From CAVQMC01 sp963713505 (GTDB lineage: Bacteria > Bacteroidota > Ignavibacteria > Ignavibacteriales > Ignavibacteriaceae), in NCBI GenBank assembly GCA_963713505.1, contig CAVQMC010000020.1, positions 353,923-417,922 of the forward strand: a stretch of DNA of 64,000 nucleotides. The letters are read 5' to 3'. The position numbers were made by a program, and so were the translations under genes. Shown here in pieces: positions 37,652 to 48,877 of the stretch. The notes beneath the pieces were generated by a model, which was not told where the DNA came from, did not search any database, and saw nothing but the letters and a program-made list of their open reading frames with translations. The number at the start of each line of letters is the position of its first letter. Position 1 is the stretch's first letter.

Positions 37652-39389
37652 TTATATCAGGCCAAGTTTCTTCATTTTCCGCCATAAAGTAGTTTTGTTT
37701 ATTCCCAATTCTTTAGCAGTTTTAGTTCGATTACCTTTGTTTTTTTTAAGGACTCCCAAAATTAAATTTTTCTCTGCATTTTTCAACAATACCTTGTCGG
37801 AAATGTCCTCAAATGTATAATTCTTTTTTTCTAAAGCCGGCCAAATTCTTTCCGGTAAATGTTCGGTTTCAATAACTTCTGAATGACAAACAACAAAAGC
37901 ATGTTCTATTGCATTTTCCAGTTCTCTTATATTCCCCGGCCATTCATATTTTTGAAGTAAATTAAAAGCTGAAGAAGATATTCCTTTAATTTTTTTATTA
38001 AACTTGTTATTAAATTTATTTAGAAAATAATTTACTAGATCCGGCAAATCTTCTAATCTTTCTTTTAATTTAGGTAATTTGATATTTATTACATTTATCC
38101 TGTAAAAAAGATCTTCTCTAAATCTTCCTTGATTAACTTCTTCTTCTAAATTCTTATTAGTTGCGGTTAGTAATCTTGCATTTAAGTTTAAAGTTTTAGT
38201 GCCTCCTACTCTTTCAAATTGACGATTTTCCAAAACTCTTAAAAGTTTTACCTGAATTGTCGGTGAAATGTCCCCTATTTCATCCAGAAAAAGTGTGCCT
38301 TCACCGGCAAGTTCAAATCTACCCGGTTTAGATTGAATTGCACCAGTGAATGCTCCCTTTTCATGTCCGAATAATTCACTTTCTAATAAAGTTTCAACAA
38401 ATGCATTGCAATTTATTGCTACGAAAGGAGATGACTTTCTATTGCTGTTTAAGTGAATTGTTCTTGCAACTATTTCTTTTCCTGTTCCGCTGTCTCCTGT
38501 AATTAAAACAGTACTGTCACTTTCAATGACATTTTGCATAAGTTCATAAACATTCTGCATAGCTTTACTTGAACCAATGATATTTTTGAACCTAAATTTA
38601 TCCTCTAATTGTGATGATAAATTTTTTATCTCACTTATATCTTGAAAAGTAGTTACTACACCAATAATTTGTTTTTCTGAATTAAAAAGCGGAACTATAT
38701 TTATTCTTATTGGAACTTTCAATCCATCTTTTTTAGTTAAAAAAACTTCTTGAGCTGCGGTTGAAATACCGTTTTCAAGTGGTTCTTTAAGTTTATTTTT
38801 TTCACTCAATGGAGGATTCAGTTTTAAAATTTCCCAATACTTTTTACCAACTGCTTCATCAGTTTTATAGCCTGTTATTCTTTCACTTGCAAAATTAAAG
38901 GACGTAATTTCATAATCTGTATTGATTGTTAATGTACCTTCAATCCGGTTATTAAAAATAGCTTCTAATTTATTTTTTTGATCAAGCATTTCTTTATTTT
39001 TTTCTTTAAGCTCTTTTAACAGTTCAATCATTTCAATTGTATCTCTAAAAACTAATAATACTCCTATCAATCCTTTATCATAATGATGCAACGGCGAAAT
39101 AGAAACCATCATATTTTTAATTTTATCACCGGCACATTTAATATCGATAGATAAATTAGAAAAACTGCTGCCTTCAATTAAAGCCTTTTCAAAATATTGA
39201 GATATATCTTCAGTTATTGGATATTAAACTGGTAATATTTTTTTGTAGGATTTCTTCTTCAGAAAAGTTTGTAATTCTTTGTGCGGATTCGTTAAAGACA
39301 ATAATATTTTTGTCTTTATTAATAACTGCTATCCCGTCCGGTGCAGCAAAAGCTAAATTATTTTCGAATTGGGATTCTTCAGTTTCCAT
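37652..39389 (-). CDS. Sigma-54-dependent transcriptional activator with PAS domains, frame-disrupted
   Basis: Enhancer-binding protein: PAS-type sensor domains, AAA+ sigma-54 interaction domain, Fis-type DNA-binding end. The frame from ATG 39389 gives the first PAS domain (GIAVINKDKNIIVFNES) and stops at about 39220; the second frame continues PITEDISQYFEKALIEG and on to further PAS domains. AAA+ motifs: Walker A GDSGTGKEIVARTIH, the sigma-54 contact loop GAFTGA, Walker B GTLFLDEIGD. C-terminus ELGINKTTLWRKMKKLGL is the helix-turn-helix. No response-regulator domain; sensing is intramolecular. Likely target is the NifX-type group downstream (inference). Confidence 0.88.
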
Positions 39390-39708
39390 GAAAAATTCCC
39401 CTTGTTTTTATTAGATAATTGTAATGAAAATTTTCATTAAATAGTAGTTTAAATTTTTGTTAGAGGCAACCTTTATTAAAGATTGCAATTATTGTTTATA
39501 AGCAATAAATGATAAATTAAATTATTTGGGTAAAAATTTTTCCTAAATTGAAAGTAGATTTTTTCTTATTTGATAATTATCGGAAAAGATATATTTGATC
39601 TTCTATAAAAAATAGTCAATTATTAACAAAAGACTTATATTTTCAGTGGTACATTATTTGATATAAACTAAGATTAAAACTAATACTGTATTGATAATCT
39701 AGTATTCT
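39390..39708. other. Intergenic region between divergent regulators
   Basis: 319 AT-rich bases between the sigma-54 activator (minus) and the hybrid kinase (plus). I see no gene, no convincing sigma-54 GG-N10-GC element and no strong hairpin. Confidence 0.3.
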
Positions 39709-42700
39709 ATGGAATCAAAATTCATTTCTTCAAAAATTTCAAAAATTATTTTTATAATATTTACAATCATTTCGATTGTAATTGCAGTATTAGGCCTTCA
39801 AATTTTCAATAGAGAAAATAAAAATGAAATCATTAAAGCAAAAGCTGTAATTACTTCAATTTCAGAGGTTAAAAGAAATCAAATAATAAATTGGTTTAAT
39901 AGACAAATTAACAATGCAGCTGAAATTACTAACAGAAATGATTTTTCCGGGATAATTGAAAATATTTTAACTAACACCTCACCTTCTCAAAATTCTTATG
40001 ATTCAGAATTATTAGTAAATAAAATAAAGGAACTTCTTCATACTAAATCTTTTTGTGTACTAAATCTGAATGGAATTGTAAAATATAAATCTGAAAATCA
40101 ATACTCTCTAAACGGACAAGAAATCACTTCTGCATTATCTTCGTTAGATTCCGGTAAAACAGTTCTATCAAATTTTATAAAAACGGCTAACTCAACTTAT
40201 TTAGATTTGTTTATTCCAATTAAATCGAGCCAAGATATAAAAAAAGGCATACTGGTAATAAGATTAGATCTAAAAGATTATTTAATCCCATTATTAAATA
40301 ATCAATTCGTTTCTCAAAATTACCCTAAAAGCATTTTAGTCCAAAAGCATAATCAAGAATTTACTATTGTTAATGAAGATTCAATTTCTAAAGTATTAAA
40401 TAAATCTCATTTAATTAGTTTAATTGAAAACTCAGGCCAAGATTTTACTATTAAAGAAATATCAAACCAAAAATATTATTTTAATTCTTTAGCAGTCCGT
40501 GGAACAAGTTGTTTCTTAATTAACTATGTTCCCGAAGATTACATTATAGAAACACCTTTTATATATCGTTTACTTTCAATATTATTTATATTTTTCCTGC
40601 TTTTCATTACCGGCTTTTTCTTAATAAAAATTTTAAATAAATATTTTTCAATTAATTACCAGATATTTATTGAAGAAGCATCAGATGGAATTTTCATTTC
40701 TGATTATTCAGATAATTTCATTCATGCAAATAAAGCAGCATGCGAATTAGTGGGCTTGTCACTATCGCAATTAACTAAAATGAAAGTTACCGACTTAATT
40801 CTGCCTGAGGATATAGCTCGAAAACCAATAAGTTATGAAAAATTAATTGCCGGTAAAAAAGTTTTATCGGAAAGAAAAATAAGGAAAAACAATGGCGATA
40901 TTATTCCTGTTGAGATAAATGCAAAAGCATTACCCGGTAATAAGATACATGCAATTGTTAGAGATATATCGCAAAGAATAGAAAATCAAAATGCACTTTT
41001 GGATGCGAAAGAAAAATATAAATCATTAATTGAAAATATAAATGAAATAGTTTATGATCTTGATGCTGAAGGTACTATTTCGTGGGTTAGCCCGACAATT
41101 TCTAAATTGACTAACACACCGCCTGAAAATATTATTGGTAATAAGTTTATCGATTTTATAGTTGAAGAAGATAAACAAAGAGCACTTAAAGAATTTGAAG
41201 CAAATAAAAAAGGAATTAATTCTGAAATCGAATTGAAGATAAGACTAAAAGACGGAAGTACAAGATGGATACGAAGTAAAAGCATTTCCATGTTCAATGA
41301 AAATAAATTTTTAGGTACTCAAGGATTAATAAGAGATATTACCGAAACCAAATTGGCCGCAGAAAGATTAAAACATTCGGAATTACAATTCCGTTCATTA
41401 TTTGAAAATGCTAACGATGCGATTTTACTTATACAATATGATAATATTATAGACTGTAATTCAGTTTCGGAATCATTATTTAAATGCAGCAAAAATGACT
41501 TAATTTTAAAATCTTTAACAGATATATCAGTACTTAAACAAAATAATAATATAAAGACTGAAGAAATATTAAACAAGAAAATTGAACTTGCGCTTTCCGG
41601 AAAACCCCAAATATTTCCATTAAAATTTAAAAAATATGATGATACTACTTTTGACGCTGAAATAAGTTTGAATAATATAAGAATTAATGGAGATTCCGTT
41701 ATTCAAGTTGTAATAAGAGATATTTCCGATAAAATAAAAGCTGAAAATGACTTAAAGAATAGTGAAGAAAAATTTAAACAACTAATAGAACAGGCTGCAG
41801 ACGGTATTTTCATTGCGGATTCCGAAGGTAATTTTTTACTTGTGAATGATAAAGCATGCGAAATGCTTGGTTATTCAAATGAAGAATTATTGAATATGAA
41901 GATTAAAGATACTTATGAAACAGAATATGATGAAAATAATTTAACGAAATTAAATAGCCTGAAGTCTCATGAAATTCTTACTTTTGAAAGACTGATGAAA
42001 AGAAATGATGGTACTACTTTCCCTGTCGAAGTTAGAGTAAAACATATTCAGAATAATCAAACGCAAGCAATTGTAAGAGACATTAGCTACAGGAAAAAAT
42101 CTGAAGAGATACTTAAAGAAAGTGAAGTACGATATAGAAGTATGTTTTACGGCAATTCATCTGCGATGTTATTGATTGATCCAAATCTAAATTTAGTTAT
42201 AGATGCAAATGAAGCTGCTGCAGAATTTTATGGATACCCGGTTGAAGAACTGAAAAATATGGAAGTGTCAAACTTAACAACCCTTACAAAAAATCAAATA
42301 CAGCAGGATATTCAAAATTCACTAAATAGAAAAAGCAATCATTTTTATAGAAAGCATAAAACGTTTAGCGGCGTTTTAAAAAATGTGGAAATATTTTCTA
42401 CTCCGATTATTATAAATGGTAAAACAATGCTTTATTCCATTATTCACGATATTACAGAAAGAATTAAAGCTGAGGAAAAACTAATTATTATTAATAGAGC
42501 TATTGAACAAAGCCCGGTTTCGATAATAATAACAGATACTGATGGAACTATTGAATATGTAAATCCAAAATTCTGCGAAATTACAGGATATAGTTTTGAA
42601 GAAATGATCGGGCAAAATCCTAGAATACTAAAATCGGGAAAAATGTCTCCAGTTGATTATAAAGTTATGTGGAAAACTATTTCTTCCGGGAGTGTTTGGC

Positions 42701-44019
42701 GAGGTGAGATTCAAAATAAAAGAAAAGATGGACAATTATTCTGGGAATATGCATCAATATCTCCAATTAAAAATCAAAACGGGGTTATTACAAAATTTGT
42801 AGGTATAAAAGAAAATATCACTTCAAGAAAAAAAATGATTGAAGAGTTAATTCAAGCAAAAATGAATGCGGAAGAAATGAACAGGCTCAAAACTAATTTC
42901 TTAACAAATATGAGTCATGAACTCCGCACTCCAATGATAGGGATTTTAGGTTATGCCGAACTGTTAAAAAATGAAATTGAGAACCCCGAATATAAAGAAA
43001 TGAGTGAAACAATTTATAAGAGCGGCAGAAGACTTTTAGATACACTTAACTTGATCTTGGATATGTCAAAAGTCGAATCAAATAAAATGGTAATAAATAA
43101 AAAAGAAACTGATTTATCTGCTTTATTATTTGAATTAACTAAATTATTCTTAAGTGCTGCAAACAGTAAAAACTTATATCTTGAATATTCTTATAAAAGT
43201 AATATAAATATTATAAAAACTGATGAACGTTTGTTAAGAGAATCTTTAAATAACTTAATAAATAATGCCATTAAGTTTACAAAATCCGGCGGAATAAAAA
43301 TAGAGGTTACCGATTTCAAACAGAATGAGAAAACATATTTGGATATTTCCGTTATCGATACAGGAATAGGAATAGCTCATAATGAACAGGAAATTATATT
43401 TGAAGAATTTAGACAAGCTAGTGAAGGTTTAAATAGAAATTTTGAAGGTACCGGCATTGGTCTTACTCTTACAAAAAAATTCATAGAATTTATTAATGGA
43501 AAAATAACAGTTACAAGTATTCCTGGTAAAGGTTCTACATTTTCTATTATTTTACCTGTAGAAGTAGAACCGGTAAAAGAATTAAACGATATTTTTGTCC
43601 CAGAAAATGATAAAGACGTTTCATTAGTTAACAACGACAAGCAATTAAAAATTTTGATGGTTGAAAATGATGAAGCAAGTAGAAAAGTTATGCTGACAAT
43701 GCTTAAAAAATTTGCTTCAATTGACTCAGTATCAGACGGATTGTCTGCAGTTAAAAAAGCTAGTAAAGAATCTTATGATGTAATTTTGATGGACATTAAC
43801 CTAGGACATGGTATGAATGGACTTCAAGCAACAGGAGAAATTAGAAAAATTAAAAGATATAATGATATACCTATTATTGCAGTAACAGCTTTCGCAATGG
43901 CAGGAGATAAAGAAGAATTTTTATCCGCAGGTTGTACGGATTATTTAGCGAAACCATTCTCAAAAGATAAATTAATTTCCACAATTCAAAAAAATTTAAC
44001 TGTAACATCTGATATTTAA
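39709..44019 (+). CDS. Membrane hybrid histidine kinase with multiple PAS domains
   Basis: A 1436-residue sensor kinase. Two membrane spans (about residues 13-33 and 283-305) bracket a large periplasmic sensor region. About six PAS domains follow (examples: GIFISDYSDNFIHANKAA near 325, GIFIADSEGNFLLVNDKA, SVIITDTDGTIEYVNPKF). The kinase core follows: H box FLTNMSHELRTPM with His near 1069, N box NNLINNAIKF near 1180, DTGIGI and GTGIGL. A receiver domain ends the protein (VILMDINLG aspartate near 1359, AFAMAG, LAKPF). No partner regulator is adjacent apart from the divergent sigma-54 activator. The signal sensed cannot be told. Confidence 0.93.
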   Translation: MESKFISSKISKIIFIIFTIISIVIAVLGLQIFNRENKNEIIKAKAVITSISEVKRNQIINWFNRQINNAAEITNRNDFSGIIENILTNTSPSQNSYDSELLVNKIKELLHTKSFCVLNLNGIVKYKSENQYSLNGQEITSALSSLDSGKTVLSNFIKTANSTYLDLFIPIKSSQDIKKGILVIRLDLKDYLIPLLNNQFVSQNYPKSILVQKHNQEFTIVNEDSISKVLNKSHLISLIENSGQDFTIKEISNQKYYFNSLAVRGTSCFLINYVPEDYIIETPFIYRLLSILFIFFLLFITGFFLIKILNKYFSINYQIFIEEASDGIFISDYSDNFIHANKAACELVGLSLSQLTKMKVTDLILPEDIARKPISYEKLIAGKKVLSERKIRKNNGDIIPVEINAKALPGNKIHAIVRDISQRIENQNALLDAKEKYKSLIENINEIVYDLDAEGTISWVSPTISKLTNTPPENIIGNKFIDFIVEEDKQRALKEFEANKKGINSEIELKIRLKDGSTRWIRSKSISMFNENKFLGTQGLIRDITETKLAAERLKHSELQFRSLFENANDAILLIQYDNIIDCNSVSESLFKCSKNDLILKSLTDISVLKQNNNIKTEEILNKKIELALSGKPQIFPLKFKKYDDTTFDAEISLNNIRINGDSVIQVVIRDISDKIKAENDLKNSEEKFKQLIEQAADGIFIADSEGNFLLVNDKACEMLGYSNEELLNMKIKDTYETEYDENNLTKLNSLKSHEILTFERLMKRNDGTTFPVEVRVKHIQNNQTQAIVRDISYRKKSEEILKESEVRYRSMFYGNSSAMLLIDPNLNLVIDANEAAAEFYGYPVEELKNMEVSNLTTLTKNQIQQDIQNSLNRKSNHFYRKHKTFSGVLKNVEIFSTPIIINGKTMLYSIIHDITERIKAEEKLIIINRAIEQSPVSIIITDTDGTIEYVNPKFCEITGYSFEEMIGQNPRILKSGKMSPVDYKVMWKTISSGSVWRGEIQNKRKDGQLFWEYASISPIKNQNGVITKFVGIKENITSRKKMIEELIQAKMNAEEMNRLKTNFLTNMSHELRTPMIGILGYAELLKNEIENPEYKEMSETIYKSGRRLLDTLNLILDMSKVESNKMVINKKETDLSALLFELTKLFLSAANSKNLYLEYSYKSNINIIKTDERLLRESLNNLINNAIKFTKSGGIKIEVTDFKQNEKTYLDISVIDTGIGIAHNEQEIIFEEFRQASEGLNRNFEGTGIGLTLTKKFIEFINGKITVTSIPGKGSTFSIILPVEVEPVKELNDIFVPENDKDVSLVNNDKQLKILMVENDEASRKVMLTMLKKFASIDSVSDGLSAVKKASKESYDVILMDINLGHGMNGLQATGEIRKIKRYNDIPIIAVTAFAMAGDKEEFLSAGCTDYLAKPFSKDKLISTIQKNLTVTSDI

Positions 44020-44097
44020 TATATATCTCACTCCTCATATAAATTAAAATTTTATTCTTATATTCACATTCATTAAAAAATCTCTTTTAATTATTTA

Positions 44098-44913
44098 ATG
44101 ACCTATATACTTATAACCATTTGTGCTGTTTTAGTAAGTGCTTTCGGAACTGTCGTCGGATTCGGCGGTGGTGTTTTCATGATTCCAATTCTGGTTATAT
44201 TCTTCCATGTTCCAATTAAATTTGCTATTAGTTCTGTACTTTTAGCATTACTTCCGGGTTCTTTAATATCTACTTTATTTAATGCAAAACAAAAAAAAAT
44301 AGATTACAAAGGCGGTATTATTTTAGAGATTCCAACTATTCTCGGAACTATTCTAGGATCTTATCTAACTGCTCTTTTACCCACATTAATTATTGAAATT
44401 ATTTTTGCTTTATTTATTAGTATGGTTGGAATATATAATATAAAAACCGCTCATACAGATAATTCAAAACACAAAAACAGCATTTTTTATAAATTGAATC
44501 AAATTGGACCCGGTATCGAAAGAAATTCTCAATTTGGTTTTTATAGAATGAGTCACCTTCTTACTATTGTTTTTGGAATGCTTGCCGGAATGCTCGCTGG
44601 ATTACTTGGAATTGGAGGCGGTTTTTTAAAGACACCGATAATGGTAAATGTGTTTAATATCCCTCCTTTTGTTGCATCCGCAACAGCTCTTTTTATGATA
44701 ATTTTTACAAGTGCAACCGGATCTGTTAGTCATTATTTATTAGGAAATCTTTATTTTACTAATGCCCTTCCTGTTGTAATCGGTTTTGTATTAGGAGCTT
44801 TTATAGGAAATTCAATAAATGTTAGGATATCTGAAATAATGCTTAGAAAACTTATAGGTTTTGGTTTACTGCTAGCCGGTGTTTCTGTATTAATATACTC
44901 ATTCTTTTTGTGA
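44098..44913 (+). CDS. TauE/SafE-family membrane exporter
   Basis: 271 residues with about eight hydrophobic segments in two repeats, each starting with the family's glycine signature: GFGGGVFMIPIL near residue 22 and GIGGGFLKTPIM near 178. The family exports sulfite, sulfoacetate or related organic anions; the substrate here is unknown. It follows the hybrid kinase gene by 78 bases but seems independently placed. Confidence 0.88.
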   Translation: MTYILITICAVLVSAFGTVVGFGGGVFMIPILVIFFHVPIKFAISSVLLALLPGSLISTLFNAKQKKIDYKGGIILEIPTILGTILGSYLTALLPTLIIEIIFALFISMVGIYNIKTAHTDNSKHKNSIFYKLNQIGPGIERNSQFGFYRMSHLLTIVFGMLAGMLAGLLGIGGGFLKTPIMVNVFNIPPFVASATALFMIIFTSATGSVSHYLLGNLYFTNALPVVIGFVLGAFIGNSINVRISEIMLRKLIGFGLLLAGVSVLIYSFFL

Positions 44914-45067
44914 TTAAATTTTATTTGATTTTTAATTGTTGTTAATTATATAATATTTAATAGATTAAAAATAAAAGTTAGTTTATAGAATGTTTTACTA
45001 TTTTTTATATATTTAGACCATTCATTCATTCAATTTAAACATTTATTCACTTTTTACAGAGGGGCAA

Positions 45068-46273
45068 ATGTTAAAACTAAATCACCTAGATTATTATAGA
45101 CTTCCCTGGAACTTAGTTGATAATTCAATATCCTGGCTGGAACCTACAGCAAAATGCAACCTTAGCTGCGATGGATGTTATAGGAAAAATGAAAACAATA
45201 GTCACAAATCCATGGAAGTTATTAATCAAGAATTAGATATTTTTACAAAGTTTAGAAATGTAGACGGTATTTCTATTGCCGGCGGGGATCCTTTAACTCA
45301 TCCAAATGTTATTGATATTGTAAAGTCTGTTAAAGAAAGAGGATTAAAACCAATATTAAATACTAACGGACTTGCTTTAACTAAAGAACTCTTAATGGAA
45401 TTAAAAAAAGCCGGAGTGTTTGGCTTTACTTTTCATATAGACAGCAAGCAAGGCAGACCAGGCTGGAAAGATGCGAATGAACTTCAGTTAAATGAATTAA
45501 GACTTCATTATGCTAAAATGCTTGCAGAGGCAAAAAATATTTCTTGTTCTTTTAATTCAACGGTCTACGAAGATACCTTGCAGTATGTTCCTGAAATGGT
45601 TAAGTGGGCAGAAAAGAATATTGATATCGTTCAGGTTATGGTATTTATTCTTTACAGAGCTGTTAATAATGAAAAAGTAGATTTTTATTTAGGTCCCAAA
45701 AAAATTGATATGAATAATCTTGTTTATAATGAAGAAGTGCAAGAAAGAACAGATATACAAACAGAGGAAATAGTAGAATTGATAAGAAAAGAATATCCGG
45801 ATTTTGATCCTTGCGGTTATTTAAACGGATCAGAAAAACCGGATTCATTTAAATGGCTTTTGACAGGAAGGATGGGAAGAAAAAATAAAACTTATGGTTA
45901 TATGGGAAAGAAAGGTATTGAAATTATTCAGACATTTAACCATTTATTATATAATAAATATCTTGCATATGCTAAGCCTAAAGATACAGCAAAAGGCAGA
46001 TCAATGTTATTATTAAGTCCTTTTGATAAAGGATTAAGAAAGACGATGTTTAACTATTTAAAAAATCCTTTAAATATTTTTAGAAAACTGCATTATCAAT
46101 CAATTATGGTAATTCAGCCAGTAGATTTTCTGCAGGATGGAAGACAAAATATGTGCGACGGCTGTCCGGATATTACAGTATGGAATGGTCAATTAGTCTG
46201 GTCATGCAGAATGGAAGAACAACTAAACTTCGGACACAATTTAAAATCTTATCCTAAAGGATTTATGAATTAA
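45068..46273 (+). CDS. Radical SAM protein with extra C-terminal cysteines
   Basis: A 401-residue radical SAM protein. The [4Fe-4S] motif CxxxCxxC is seen as KCNLSCDGCYRK, followed by the GGDP turn (SIAGGDPLTHP) and NTNGLALTKELL. A second cysteine group near the C-terminus (MCDGCPDITVWNGQLVWSC) could hold an auxiliary cluster, as in SPASM-type enzymes. Reaction unknown. A strong GGGG Shine-Dalgarno precedes the start. It is a single gene followed by a terminator. Confidence 0.85.
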   Translation: MLKLNHLDYYRLPWNLVDNSISWLEPTAKCNLSCDGCYRKNENNSHKSMEVINQELDIFTKFRNVDGISIAGGDPLTHPNVIDIVKSVKERGLKPILNTNGLALTKELLMELKKAGVFGFTFHIDSKQGRPGWKDANELQLNELRLHYAKMLAEAKNISCSFNSTVYEDTLQYVPEMVKWAEKNIDIVQVMVFILYRAVNNEKVDFYLGPKKIDMNNLVYNEEVQERTDIQTEEIVELIRKEYPDFDPCGYLNGSEKPDSFKWLLTGRMGRKNKTYGYMGKKGIEIIQTFNHLLYNKYLAYAKPKDTAKGRSMLLLSPFDKGLRKTMFNYLKNPLNIFRKLHYQSIMVIQPVDFLQDGRQNMCDGCPDITVWNGQLVWSCRMEEQLNFGHNLKSYPKGFMN

Positions 46274-46296
46274 AGAATAAATTAATCATTAATTTA

Positions 46297-46353
46297 AAAG
46301 CTGTTTCAATATTTAAAGTTTATTATGTTACATGGTTTTGGAACAGCTTTTTT
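46297..46353. terminator. Bidirectional hairpin terminator
   Basis: AAAAGCTGTTTCA pairs with TGGAACAGCTTTTTT across a long AT loop, between convergent genes. Confidence 0.7.
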
Positions 46354-46372
46354 ATTTTTAAATAAATATTTG

Positions 46373-46948
46373 TTAATTAATTATTATATCATATTTGTTC
46401 AGAAGTCCGCTAATATTATATACAGAAAATTTTGCTTTAGCAATTTTATTTTTATCCGGATCTATAGTGAAGTTTTCAGCATTGCTGAAATCGCATTTTG
46501 TTAAGTTTGTATTTTCAAATACTGAATCTGTTAAGTCGCATTTAACAAATGTAGAATTTGTAAAATCTGAACTTGCAAAATCAACTTCCTTAATTTCACA
46601 ATCATAAAAACATGTATTATGTAATTTCAGATTATAAAAAGAAGACATATTTAGCTGCGATTTTTCAAAATTCATGGATAATAACAGCTTACTGCATTCT
46701 TGAAACTGAATTCCCAATAATTTACAATTCTTAAATACAATATCCTTAAATAATGTTCCTGATACTTTTGAATTACTCAGTTCGCAATTAGCAAACTCAC
46801 AATCTATAAATTTACATTCCGATAAATCGATATTAGACATTATACAATTAATGAAAATACAATTTTCATATTCCCCTTTTGTAAAAACTTCTTTTGAGAA
46901 ATCAATCTCAGAATATTTTGAATCATGAAAGGATTTATTTTTATTCAT
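46373..46948 (-). CDS. Pentapeptide-repeat protein
   Basis: 191 residues with repeated A(D/N)LXX-type pentapeptides: CIMSNIDLSECKFIDCEF, VDFASSDFTNSTFVKC and DLTDSVFENTNLTKCDF. Such proteins fold as a right-handed quadrilateral beta helix. Some mimic DNA and protect gyrase, others act in secretion; the role here is unknown. No signal peptide. Cysteine is unusually frequent in the repeat positions, as in several proteins of this family. Confidence 0.85.
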   Translation of the reverse strand: MNKNKSFHDSKYSEIDFSKEVFTKGEYENCIFINCIMSNIDLSECKFIDCEFANCELSNSKVSGTLFKDIVFKNCKLLGIQFQECSKLLLSMNFEKSQLNMSSFYNLKLHNTCFYDCEIKEVDFASSDFTNSTFVKCDLTDSVFENTNLTKCDFSNAENFTIDPDKNKIAKAKFSVYNISGLLNKYDIIIN

Positions 46949-46967
46949 ATTCTAAATTGAAAAAGAT

Positions 46968-47680
46968 TTATTTTGTAATTATTAATATAACATAATTTCC
47001 AAATCTGCAAGGAAATCTAATTGGAGAAACATCAATTACATTTTTCCAGCTTGGATCATTGCTATAATATTTTTTTCCATATTTTTATAGAAGCGATTTT
47101 GTATGGATTAATCTTGTTTAGCTTAATTGAATCCATATACTTACCATTTACATATAATGTGAAATCTGCATCTTCATTTTTCTCTTTCATACCAAGAATA
47201 AATAATATTTGGAAACAAATAAATTAGTGCGTCTTCTTGAATTTTATACTTAAGCTGTTCTAATTTCTTTCCACTCAAAGACCAAGTTGAAGGAATTGAT
47301 TCATAAATTTTTTTGGTTGCGACTGTAATTTCCTGCAAAAGAAAACTTTTGTATTTTAAATAAATATTAATTTCAACATCCTTGAATACCTTAAGAGACA
47401 GCTTTTTTATAATTTCATTATACGAAACATGGCTAAAAACAAAAGTGTATTCATAACCGGCTGATAATTAAATTGAAAAATGTCCTAAACTATCCGTTGT
47501 TGTTTCAGAATTTGTACCTCTTACAATTATATTAGCATTAGGAATTGGAACTTTTGTAGAATCATCATATACATTACCTGAAATTCTGCAAAGTTTTTGC
47601 GGGAATACAATTTGTGCAAATAAAATTGTAATCACTATAAAGAAATAAAAATTATTTTTCATTTTAAACTTTGGTCTCAA
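46968..47680 (-). pseudogene. Decayed carboxypeptidase-regulatory-like (CarboxypepD_reg-like) protein gene
   Basis: Signal peptide (NNFYFFIVITILFAQIVFPQ) then the start of a CarboxypepD_reg-like domain, ISGNVYDDSTKVPIPNANII and DSLGHFSI. An in-frame TAA at 47468-47470 follows, yet the same frame continues LSAGYEYTFVFSHVSYNE. Two further frame breaks, at about 47180 (ERE-KNEDADFTLY) and about 47070 (KKYYSNDPSWKNVID), are needed to reach the stop at 46968. Three disruptions in one gene make real decay more likely here than error. Similar domains occur in periplasmic or outer-membrane proteins of Bacteroidota. Confidence 0.65.
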
Positions 47681-47695
47681 TAATAAAAATATATA

Positions 47696-48742
47696 CTACT
47701 TTAAATCTGATAAATTAACATAACCAATTATTTTTTTATCATAATCTGTAAAATATAATTTATCCTCAATTATTTTTATTGCTTCACAATCAGATGTTGG
47801 AAACGCTACAGATGTAAGAAAACTTTTAGTTACTAAATTGAATCTACTAATTTCATTATAATTGTTCCCATAAACTATACTATCCTTTACAGCTATCCAT
47901 ACAATATTAAATGAATATGTAATAGTATCCAAGTCTCTCAAATCTTCATTATAAACTATTATTTTACCATCGCTAGTAAGTACATAAAGCTTATTATTGT
48001 AATAACACATTCCATATATATTTATCGAATTATTGGACGAAATATGTTTGTATAAATCCACAGTGTCCAGAGCAATATTAAACCTGCTAATCGATATATG
48101 ATCAACATCGCAAAAAATATAATTCTTTGAAGCAGCTAAATGATCGCCGCTGCTGTAATTTAGTTTTAACAAAGTATTATCTGTAATTAAATTATATTCA
48201 TACAAACCAAATGGACCATAAGGATGGAAAAAAACACTTGAATCAATTATATCAAAATCCTGAATATCTATTGCCTGAGAAATAAGGATTTTATCCCACG
48301 GAACTAATATTTCTGTCGAGCTATATGGATATTTGTAAGTGACTTTAGCTGTGTCCATTTCATAAAATGAATTATCATTAAGTAAATATCTTATTGTAAC
48401 AGTGTCGTCTAATAAAGTGCTATCAAATTGCTGTATAAATTCAAATTTCACTAAATAATTTTCGCCGGACTGTTCATAAATCGGTTTAGTAGTATCGATG
48501 CCTGAAAATATTCCGGATATTTTTTCTCCCAGAATTATACTATTTATTTTTTGAGAACTAATAATAAAATTATCTGTATTTGAAATTTTTATTTGATTAT
48601 AACCAGTCTGAGTTAGTAATATTTGATGATAAACTGATTCATTTATTGATTTATTTTCTTTTGGAGGTAAAGGATTTGATTTGCATGAATAAAGAAAAAT
48701 TAAAGGAAATATGATAGGTATTAATTTGATAAATGATTTCAT
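47696..48742 (-). CDS. Predicted lipoprotein, beta-propeller-like
   Basis: About 348 residues; the ATG at 48742 follows GGAGGAAAAAG. Lipoprotein signal ends in FLYSCKSN. The body repeats short strands ending in polar turns (MCYYNNKLYVLTSDGKIIVY, IWIAVKDSIVYGNN), which suggests a beta-propeller. No recognised catalytic motif. It lies 16 bases upstream of the decayed gene on the same strand. Confidence 0.55.
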   Translation of the reverse strand: MKSFIKLIPIIFPLIFLYSCKSNPLPPKENKSINESVYHQILLTQTGYNQIKISNTDNFIISSQKINSIILGEKISGIFSGIDTTKPIYEQSGENYLVKFEFIQQFDSTLLDDTVTIRYLLNDNSFYEMDTAKVTYKYPYSSTEILVPWDKILISQAIDIQDFDIIDSSVFFHPYGPFGLYEYNLITDNTLLKLNYSSGDHLAASKNYIFCDVDHISISRFNIALDTVDLYKHISSNNSINIYGMCYYNNKLYVLTSDGKIIVYNEDLRDLDTITYSFNIVWIAVKDSIVYGNNYNEISRFNLVTKSFLTSVAFPTSDCEAIKIIEDKLYFTDYDKKIIGYVNLSDLK

Positions 48743-48877
48743 TCTTTTTCCTCCCAATTGATAAAATTCCTTAGTATGTATATCTATTTAATGATATTTC
48801 ATTTTAAAGAAACTAATGATAAATATAATTAAATATTCAATAAAATAGATTATACTTTTGTTTAATATTCAACATGT

